From: Bimuria novae-zelandiae CBS 107.79
Lineage: Eukaryota; Ascomycota; Dothideomycetes; Pleosporales; Didymosphaeriaceae
DNA length: 64,000 nucleotides
Direction of reading: 5' to 3'
Assembly (NCBI GenBank): GCA_010015655.1
Contig: ML976705.1
Coordinates: 235,448-299,447, forward strand
Shown here: positions 56,844 to 64,000 of the stretch, in pieces
Layout: every line of letters begins with the position of its first letter
Numbering within the stretch: position 1 is the stretch's first letter
The notes under the pieces: generated by a model
Seen by the model: the letters and a program-made list of their open reading frames with translations, nothing else
Database searches by the model: none
What the model was told of the DNA's origin: nothing
Program-made: the position numbers and the translations under genes

Positions 56844-59800
56844 ATGCTAGCTAGCGTGAGATTGCAGCGAGTCTCCCGCTCAGCATGCATTCACCCCTAT
56901 GCTTGGCACGCGCCACAACATCAATGGTCGCGCCGAATTCGAAGCACACCACAACGCCATTTCTGGGGGTTTGGGTGGTCCAATGACAGAAATCTGCCAG
57001 CTGGTCGCCCTGAGACACCCAAAGATGGTGAAATTGCGCAGACGCAGGACCTTGTCCAGTCCTCTTTGCAAGAAATTCTGGACGAAACCGATAGCCGCGA
57101 AGGGCCAGCTGCCCAGGAAGCACCCGGACTCGTGGACGAAACAAACGAAGCAGGGTCTGATCAAGAATTTGAACATAGGCGTTCGCGTTACAAGCCCATG
57201 CACCTGCCTGTTTGCATGCCGCCGAGAGCCAATATGCAACTTCTGGTAACGCTCTCTATCAAGGATGTCATCCAAAGTCTATCCGCGGGCAACGTACAAA
57301 TGCTTGACCCTGACGCTGTCCTAACGACCATTGCTTCAGCAGACACGTCCGCCGGCGACCGCTTGCGGGCACGACTGATCTTTACTTACCTTCTTTGTCG
57401 ATCGTCGGCTCTTTTGTTACTGGAAAAATACCCGCATTCATCTCTGTCGTCAATTGCTACAACCTTGCAATGCTTGTTCTGGCATCGCAGAGATATACGC
57501 ACACCTGAGGAGCCTGGTTTTTATCACAGGCAAAGCATCGTCCAGCTGACCACGTTTCTTGAGCGTGGTTTAATGAGGGAGCCACAGGTGCTTGCTGAAT
57601 TGCTGTCAGGCACCACATATGAATTCAAGCGGGTGATGAATTACGAGGTACAAAAACGCCCGGCCTTAATGTATCTTGTAAATCCATCAATGCGTTTGCA
57701 CTGCAGCCCCGCACTTTCATCTAAGACTACCCTTATTAGGGTGATCGACTTTTCCGAGGTTTTGGAATCATTTTATTCTGGAGCTTGCGATGAGCTTCAC
57801 CTCGACTCTGTCTTCGCGGGCTGGATGCACGGCGCAGGTCACTGGTCACATGTGCAATGTTATGTCCACAGCATTGTCCTAACCTATTTACTGTATCGGT
57901 CTATCGGTCAAGCTGCATCGCAATCCAAGCTGGTGTTAAGTCACACATTTCAAGGGGAAGTACCGCCAATAGTTTATGCTCACATGGCCCATCCAGCGTA
58001 TGGCACAAGGCCCTTCCAGGTCATTACACAGCTGCGCTTTCTCTGGGAGGGACACTGTTTTCAGAATCACGAAGCCTTTGCAAAATGTGTATGGGACATA
58101 TTGGAGGCCACGGATCCACAAGCTCCAGGTTGTACTCCTGAGCCTAATGTTGACATGAGGGATGTCAAATTGATGCTACCTTCTCCAGCAAATTGGACGT
58201 TTTCCTCGCTTTCTGAGTTGGTATGCGAATTGGAGGAAGAAAATTCACAAATGAGGGATACGAAAGAGCTTCAAAGGGCAATAACGAGGCTCAGTCTGGA
58301 GGCTTCTCGCGGAGCGCATCTCGATTGGCACCCGGAAGTTTCCGATCCCCACTTGGAGCAAAAACTTAAAAAGTCGGACATTGTCATTGGATTTCTGAGG
58401 AACGAGATGTCAAAAGGCTTCAACCCACAGTCCTTAGCTGAAGTACGCAAAAGAGTACGCGAACGACGTAAAGAACCAGTTCAAGCCTACAAGCTAGCAT
58501 TAGGGCAAGACACAAATCGAAAGAGTGTTGCAAATCAGCAGGATTCGACGCGTGAGATTGGAGGAAACCAGCCGCCTCACATTGCGCGTGCCAACACAGC
58601 CGTCGACGCCTCGACCGTTTCTGATCCGTCAACGGATACGCAACTTCCAGCTCCCTGCGAACATGAGGTTAAACAGGATGCCACATATTCGAGCCAATTC
58701 GAGGATATATTGTTACATGAAGTCAACCAGGATGCCGCATGCGCAATCGAAATGGAGGATATGTCGTTACGCCCTGCTGCTTCGGATCGAAACCGGCCAG
58801 CGCGATTCGTTCCAGAGAGCCAGAGACAGAACGGGCATGGCCTACAAGGGGTTGATCAAGACTTTGAGGAACTTGATTCTGATGTCCAAGCTTTCGAGAG
58901 AAGCAAAGCATCAAAGCCGGTCAAAAAGGGGCCCACTAAAGGCGCTATTAAGCTACTGTCTTCATGGTTTGGTGAACGTCCTCAAGCAAAGTTAAAGGAT
59001 ACTTTGGCGTATCTTGCGCTGTGCAAGGCGAACGCGAAAGCTGAGCACACGAATTTAATGGCAAGACTTGGTGGAATGAGAGCAAGGTTGAAAGTATCTG
59101 CACCTTCCCAATTGGCAGCGTTTGAGCAAAGCGTATACCAGTCGAAAGTGAACATTGGGGATTTGTGCAGTGCATTCAGGATAATTGAACAAACGATTGT
59201 TGACGGTTCCGTTCGCGGCAAGGACACCTGGCCAAAACTGCAAAAAGTACTCTCCATGCAAGCAACGGCAGTTGATGGTACCTTGAAAACATACAACAGA
59301 AAGCAGCTCGACGTTGGCTTCGAACCAGAGACAGTAGGCGAGCTTACCTCGGAAACATCCCAGGATCCTGCCACTGTGACATCTGACAAGGACGAACCCC
59401 CATCCTCGCCACCCTTACGCCTCCACTACAGACTCCAATATATGATCTTCAGATGGGTGTTGGATGAGTTCAAGCATGCCATATTTCACTATCACAGAAG
59501 CAGTGATCTTCCTTCCTTCAGGAAGATAATGGAAGTGTATGGCTGGAACTGTCCTGAGGCTATGGACCTCCTAGAGTTTTTCAGAACGATATACTCGCCG
59601 GCATTACCTCGTGAACTGGCTCGCGAAGTGGATAGTAACTGGAGAGCCGACCTGGTGGCTTTTTATCAGCCTCATCAGAAAGCTACGCAATCGCTACGAA
59701 ACGTACGAAATTTTTACTCTCACTACAACCAAAACACCCCTGCCATCACCATCATATCGTGGTTAGAAGATCTCCGAGGACTCGCCTCCGCTTTAGGTCG

Positions 59801-60803
59801 TCCGCATATTTCCGACCAGCTGTCGAGTTTCGCGACCGTGATGGAAAATTTTGAAGACCAATTCACTGCAAGGATTGAAAAGACGCAAAGCGTCGCCTCG
59901 GAAAAATGCAGGATTTTAGCAGCACAGCAGGAGACATTCCAACTGCGAGTCTCGAAACAAAGAAAAGAGATTATGGAGCGATATAAGCAAGCATTGGAAG
60001 AGCTACATGATGCAACAGAAACTGCGCAGAAGAGGTACTCAGCCGCCCGAGAGCATATTCTTCGTAGACAAGCCGCGGAACGTGACAAGGTCGCCAAACA
60101 ACTTTCGAAACCGTTGGTCCAAAGCATGTTCGATCTTGAAACGCATAGACTGAAGCGTGTGCGACGAGAGCTTCAATTCTGGACCCATTCGGTGGACAAG
60201 GATTTAGCTGTGCCTCCATCGAGACGCGAAGTCGATCCTTCAACTCAGCATAACGCGAGTGCTACTGGGCTAGCGCAAGAGCAATTCGACGATGCCGCAA
60301 GCCTTACTCAGTCTTCCCATGCGGAGGTCTTGGAAGTAATGGCCAAGTATATGAACCAGTCCTCGATTCCGGCGCCGGATAGCGGTTCAGTGTCAACACA
60401 TTCGAGAGTTGCTGCTTTTCGTGACGCTGCTGCCTTGCGCGTCCGTGAATTGAACCCGAGAAAGAGGAAGAGCCTTCGCCCGAAATACCGAGAGGATGAC
60501 TACCCCAAGAGGACCGCTGACCCTGTTTCAACACGATTCGACGCAACACGTTGGCGTGTCCGTCGACACCATGCAAATTCGGCACTGTCACCGCGGTTGG
60601 AACCATCTTCCAGAGCAGATGATCAACCCCAGCCCTTCGCAAGCACATCGGCTACTAAACTGAGATGGAATATCGGCTACCCGGAGATTGTGCCTAAACG
60701 AGAAAACAAGGAACAATCAACGTTCCGCCGCCCAAGCACGATGAAAGGTCTCTATGAGACCGAAAACCGTGGCATACTGCACAAATTGCGCATTACACGT
60801 TGA
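56844..60803 (+). CDS. Large protein of unknown function with mitochondrial-type N-terminus
   Basis: Single exon of 1,319 residues, first in-frame ATG at 56844. The first 45 residues (MLASVRLQRVSRSACIHPYA, then RRIRSTPQRHFWGFG) are Arg-rich, with no acidic residue, and can form an amphipathic presequence; the RHFWGFG end looks like a processing site. Helical regions follow (about 130-430, for example LRARLIFTYLLCRSSALLLL), then a polar linker with two similar acidic repeats (EHEVKQDATYSSQFEDILLH and HEVNQDAACAIEMEDMSLR), a helical C-terminal domain (YRLQYMIFRWVLDEFKHAIF, then WNCPEAMDLLEFFRTIY), a coiled coil from about 1010 to 1100 (KRYSAAREHILRRQAAERDK), and a very basic tail. No enzyme motif is visible. 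The intact frame of this length means it is selected. Its place inside a catabolic cluster may be accidental. Confidence 0.8.
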   Translation: MLASVRLQRVSRSACIHPYAWHAPQHQWSRRIRSTPQRHFWGFGWSNDRNLPAGRPETPKDGEIAQTQDLVQSSLQEILDETDSREGPAAQEAPGLVDETNEAGSDQEFEHRRSRYKPMHLPVCMPPRANMQLLVTLSIKDVIQSLSAGNVQMLDPDAVLTTIASADTSAGDRLRARLIFTYLLCRSSALLLLEKYPHSSLSSIATTLQCLFWHRRDIRTPEEPGFYHRQSIVQLTTFLERGLMREPQVLAELLSGTTYEFKRVMNYEVQKRPALMYLVNPSMRLHCSPALSSKTTLIRVIDFSEVLESFYSGACDELHLDSVFAGWMHGAGHWSHVQCYVHSIVLTYLLYRSIGQAASQSKLVLSHTFQGEVPPIVYAHMAHPAYGTRPFQVITQLRFLWEGHCFQNHEAFAKCVWDILEATDPQAPGCTPEPNVDMRDVKLMLPSPANWTFSSLSELVCELEEENSQMRDTKELQRAITRLSLEASRGAHLDWHPEVSDPHLEQKLKKSDIVIGFLRNEMSKGFNPQSLAEVRKRVRERRKEPVQAYKLALGQDTNRKSVANQQDSTREIGGNQPPHIARANTAVDASTVSDPSTDTQLPAPCEHEVKQDATYSSQFEDILLHEVNQDAACAIEMEDMSLRPAASDRNRPARFVPESQRQNGHGLQGVDQDFEELDSDVQAFERSKASKPVKKGPTKGAIKLLSSWFGERPQAKLKDTLAYLALCKANAKAEHTNLMARLGGMRARLKVSAPSQLAAFEQSVYQSKVNIGDLCSAFRIIEQTIVDGSVRGKDTWPKLQKVLSMQATAVDGTLKTYNRKQLDVGFEPETVGELTSETSQDPATVTSDKDEPPSSPPLRLHYRLQYMIFRWVLDEFKHAIFHYHRSSDLPSFRKIMEVYGWNCPEAMDLLEFFRTIYSPALPRELAREVDSNWRADLVAFYQPHQKATQSLRNVRNFYSHYNQNTPAITIISWLEDLRGLASALGRPHISDQLSSFATVMENFEDQFTARIEKTQSVASEKCRILAAQQETFQLRVSKQRKEIMERYKQALEELHDATETAQKRYSAAREHILRRQAAERDKVAKQLSKPLVQSMFDLETHRLKRVRRELQFWTHSVDKDLAVPPSRREVDPSTQHNASATGLAQEQFDDAASLTQSSHAEVLEVMAKYMNQSSIPAPDSGSVSTHSRVAAFRDAAALRVRELNPRKRKSLRPKYREDDYPKRTADPVSTRFDATRWRVRRHHANSALSPRLEPSSRADDQPQPFASTSATKLRWNIGYPEIVPKRENKEQSTFRRPSTMKGLYETENRGILHKLRITR

Positions 60804-61351
60804 TCAGTTCACCGAGACTCACAGGTTACCAAGCCAACCCTCAAGACTTCTTCGACTCCCGCAACCTTAGAAGTTGAACAAACCAGAACGCGTGTTATGA
60901 TGCGATACACAAACGCAAAGGTGAATCACCATACTCCTTAGGTATCATACAATTAGGTGCATCTAACTCACCAGGGCTCGGGGACAGGCTTTTCCATCAT
61001 CGAATGCGTGGATGTAGCGCATTTGGAACTGTACTATTAACAGAGCATTAGTTTGGATGAAGCAAATTCGGCGTTCTGCTGCTTACCCTGGAGGATTCTC
61101 GCAAGAAGCTGGATACCTGTACTATATATGCGGCTAGTTTTAGATCTTGATATATCGGCCAACCCAAAAATACATGGGCCTCTATACACAAATTAGATTC
61201 GACTGGCTTGCCCTTACTGCACGTATACACCATGCCAGCTAACCCCGTTCGGCGCTAGCTCGACGTAAGCCCATTGCTGCCTGTCCACGACTCCCACAGA
61301 CTCTTCCACAAGTCTCAAACACCAGAACCACGATATCCAAGACCCGCTATC
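60804..61351. other. Intergenic region
   Basis: 548 bp downstream of the large gene; no gene or motif recognised. Confidence 0.5.
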
Positions 61352-62413
61352 ATGACCCTCTCAAAAGATCCCCACAAGCGCCTCCTCCAAAAACAACTCT
61401 CCTACACGCCCAAACCCCAGCCCTTCTACACCTACGACCGCCCCACGCAAACATGGACGCCCTGCACCACCACCCTCGTCCCAGATCTAAGCATGGAGGA
61501 GATATCCTAGTTGGTAGTGATATCCTGGAACATCGACTTCATGGCGCCTCAGCCCCGCGCCCGCATGTCCGCCGCGCTCACACACCTCGTCTCCTTGCTC
61601 CGTACCATCCCCCCTTCCTCAGCCGTCCTCATCTTCCTCCAGGAAATGAGTGAAGACGCGCCCGCCGCATCCTCAGGCGCATCCACCCGCGCAGCCGACC
61701 TCTCACAAATCGCTGACACATCCTGGATCCGGGAAACGTTCAATGTAACGGATTTAACGCCCGAGAAGTGGTCTGCGCACTATGGACAAACCACGCTGAT
61801 CGATCGACGACTGAGTATCGAGAAAGTGGAAAGGTTGAGGTTGGTTAGTGAGTTTGGACGGGATGCGCTGATGGTGGATCTCCGCCTCACCTCGTCCACA
61901 CGCGACGGGGAGCATAATGAGTTGTTAAGGGTGTGTAATGTACAACCTGACAGCATGGCCGGGGATGCGCGACCGATACAATGGGAAGGTATCGCGGCGC
62001 ACTTGCAAGACGACACCGCGGATGTGAGCGCGAGTATCCTGGCGGGGGACCGTAATGCTACGCGTCCGCGGGACGGAAGTCTCCCTCAGCAGAATGGGTT
62101 CAAAGACAGTTATTTTAGAGCGAGGTGGTGAAGAGATTAGTGAGGAGGGTTTCACCTGGGGGTACCAGAGTAAAGGGGGGAGCGGTGGGGACGGGCGAGG
62201 CTGGATAAGCAGGTTTTCTGGGGGGCGGTGGCGGTTAGGCGGTTGGAGAAGATTGGGGTGGGTGTGGAGGTGGAGGATGGGGACGCGAGGAGGGCGTTCG
62301 AGGAGCATGGAAGATTGGTGTTCGTGACGGATCATTATGGGTTGATGGGGGTGTATGGGGTGGAAGGTGGGTTTGAGGTTCGCGTGGAAGGAGGGGACAA
62401 CAAAGACGAATAA
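61352..62413 (+). pseudogene. Endonuclease/exonuclease/phosphatase-family gene, disrupted
   Basis: Remnant of a metal-dependent phosphodiesterase of the EEP fold, of a fungal type related to tyrosyl-DNA phosphodiesterase 2. All signature elements can be found but in three frames. Frame one (61352..about 62120) has VVISWNIDFMAPQPRARM (WNID), SSAVLIFLQEMSE (QE) and ASILAGDRNATRPRDG (GD-N), and is cut by TAG at 61508..61510 just before LVVISWNID. A shift at about 62110..62125 leads to frame two (EEISEEGFTWGYQSKGG), and another at about 62190..62205 to frame three (RLDKQVFWGAVAVRRLEKIG, then VTDHYGLMGV with the catalytic Asp-His). One stop and two frameshifts make a functional product impossible as the sequence stands. 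Confidence 0.78.
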
Positions 62414-62578
62414 CTTCAAAGGGAGTGTGTGGGATTCGAAAGAGGTCTTCTATTGGAAGTGTTCTATGCAACTAGCGATCTTTCTGATGTGGCTAGGTAT
62501 CGATGCTAAGTTTGGTCTGTCCCAGCGCTGGAAATGCGATAAACTAACATCATGCACACGCTACGCCTCCTCCTTCAG

Positions 62579-63927
62579 TCATGCAGCAGCCGTGCTCTGC
62601 TCGTAGAAAGGATAGTCGGTGTACCCTTTCTGCGGCGGATCCGCACCGTAGAAGGTTGACCGGTCGTAAGGGTTCAGCTCAAGGCCTTCTGCCAGTCTCC
62701 GCGGCAGGTCTGGGTTAGCGATGAAGTGGCGGCCGAAGATAATGAGATCGGCTTCGCCAGCATCCAGCTTCGGCACCGCGTTGTCGCGGTTGAAGTTTCC
62801 GGCTGCGATGAAGCGGACGCTGCCCTGGGCGAGAATATCGCGGAAGCGGCTGAGGTTGTTGGTTTTGGGCTTGATGGTGGCTTCAGCCTCGACGCCTTCT
62901 TTGCCGGGGGACGTGTAGGTGGAGAGGGCATCCATCTTGGCCTTCTCGTCGAGGACTTCGTCAAAGCGGGGCTCGACCCTACCAGCGCGTTAGGTTTGGC
63001 TGGGGAAAGTGGAGGCGTGGAGACTTACATATGCACGTATACGGGGCGTTCTTCATGGGGTAGCTCGGTGATCTTCTTGCAGAGGTACTCCCAGTGCTCG
63101 TTCGGGTTGCTGTCCTTGGTGTCCTGGAAGTAGTTGTACGGCGTCAAGCGGATTCCGACGCGGTCAGCGCCGATGGCCTTGCTGCACTCCTGGATGACCT
63201 CCATGGGAAACCGGATGCGTTTTTCGATGGAGCCACCATACTCGTCTGTCCTGGTGTTGACATTGTCGTGTAAGAACTGGTCAAGCAGGTAGCCATTCGC
63301 ACCGTGAATTTCAATGCCGTCAAAGCCTGCCTCGCGCGCTCTCTTGGCTGCCTCGCCGAATTTTTTGGTGATGTCGTGGATCTCGTCGACGCTCAGTGCA
63401 CGCGGCGGGTTCTCCTCGCACGATACGCCGTCGATCCACTTTCCGCTCATGGGGACGGTGCTCGAGCTCACTGTCTGCTGGCCGGCGCGGAATGAAGGGG
63501 GCGAAGCACGCCCGGTGTGCCAAAGCTGAGCGAAGATGTAGCCACCCTTTGCGTGAACGGCGTCAGTGACCTTCTTCCAGGCAGCCACTTGCGAGTCTGT
63601 AAATATCCCCGGTGCGCCAGGGTAGTTTGAACCCTACATCATCAGCACTTGCAATGTTTCCGGGTTTATTCATGGTCTTACATATTTGAAGATGTCGACA
63701 GCCTCGGTGAGCTGCAGGCCGCCCTTGGACGCCCTCTGGCTGTAGTATTCCGCAACCAGATCGTTCGGAACTGTAACCCCATCGCTCTCCTTGGTAGAGC
63801 GCATACGCGTCAAAGGAGCCTGCACCACCCTATGCTCGAGCTCGATGGAGCCGAGCTTGAAGGGAGTGAACAAACTCGTGTCCTTGAGCGGCCTGAAGCC
63901 AGCAGGCGGGGTATCGGCTTTAGGCAT
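62579..63927 (-). CDS. hxnT: Old Yellow Enzyme-type NADH:flavin oxidoreductase, HxnT type
   Basis: FMN ene-reductase of the Old Yellow Enzyme family; HxnT of this type is the ring-reducing member of the fungal nicotinate regulon. Exons 63682..63927, 63029..63633 and 62579..62978; introns of 48 and 50 nt; 416 residues. Seen are LFTPFKLGSIELEHRVVQAP (FMN strand 1), PLTRMRS, IFAQLWHTGRASPPSF, the active-site DGIEIHGANGYLLDQFLHD (His-x-x-Asn substrate ligands), RTDEYGGSIEKRIRFPMEV, and the phosphate-binding C-terminal half VRFIAAGNFNRDNA with DLIIFGRHFIANPDLPRRL. The last exon continues correctly with YGADPPQKGYTDYPFYE. All motifs are intact. The gene is convergent to the decayed nuclease gene and lies about 8 kb from the hxnV-like gene; the symbol depends on that context. 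Confidence 0.75.
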
Positions 63928-64000
63928 GTTTGTGAAGTTTTGAAAGGTGAATTGTGGACGTGTAACAACAGCCCGGGGCAGCAAACAAAGAGATTGGGGG
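63928..64000. other. Upstream flank of the Old Yellow Enzyme gene
   Basis: Only 73 bp of its promoter side are in the window; no motif seen. Confidence 0.5.

Overview
The window is nuclear DNA of a filamentous ascomycete, most likely a dothideomycete; I cannot fix the species. The evidence is eukaryotic housekeeping genes of fungal type (YTH1, the thiamine pyrophosphate carrier TPC1, an ADP1-like ABCG transporter, a Tpa1/Ofd1 dioxygenase), many introns of 45-65 nt with CTAAC/CTGAC-like branch sites, fungus-restricted families (DUF6594), and an AT-rich transposon with the pattern of repeat-induced point mutation (RIP). A 105-base run of N shows a draft assembly.

Left part (1-31 kb). A GH18 chitinase runs off the left edge, followed by YTH1, a long non-coding stretch with degenerate repeats and an A-rich tract, a broken two-stop gene, a DUF6594 membrane protein, and several small lineage-type proteins (a disordered one, three with membrane helices, one secreted and cysteine-rich with a single membrane span). 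An ankyrin gene and an alpha/beta-hydrolase gene (22.9-26.5 kb) are both interrupted by in-frame stops. A large ADP1-like ABC transporter closes this part. Intergenic spaces are long (up to 4.4 kb).

Middle (31.9-45.5 kb). A 3.4 kb DNA transposon with 68 bp terminal inverted repeats carries two convergent, RIP-degraded genes: a Tc1/IS630-type transposase and a second gene of unknown function. Next come a secreted beta-propeller lactonase, a 0.7 kb array of TCGGAAAGAA-like units, a gamma-butyrobetaine-hydroxylase-like dioxygenase head-to-head with TPC1 across 179 bp, the Tpa1/Ofd1 dioxygenase and a proline iminopeptidase.

Right part (45.7-64 kb). The gene content matches the fungal nicotinate-degradation (hxn) cluster described in Aspergillus nidulans: a salicylate-hydroxylase-like FAD monooxygenase (hxnX-like), a polysaccharide-deacetylase-fold cyclic imide hydrolase (hxnM-like), an amidase (hxnN-like), a phenol-2-monooxygenase-like flavoprotein (hxnV-like), a Dal5/allantoate-permease-type transporter that is broken here, and an Old Yellow Enzyme (hxnT-like). 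Together such enzymes would hydroxylate a pyridine, reduce and oxidise the ring, open a cyclic imide and remove the amide nitrogen. A 1,319-residue protein with a mitochondrial-type N-terminus and a decayed endonuclease/exonuclease/phosphatase gene sit inside the cluster. The nicotinate hydroxylase (hxnS), the regulator (hxnR) and hxnY/hxnW are not in the window.

Splicing is notable: an 8-nt and a 22-nt microexon in the amidase, a 25-nt microexon in the chitinase, and a GC-AG intron in the hxnM-like gene. Exon borders were all deduced by eye from frame, splice sites and family conservation.
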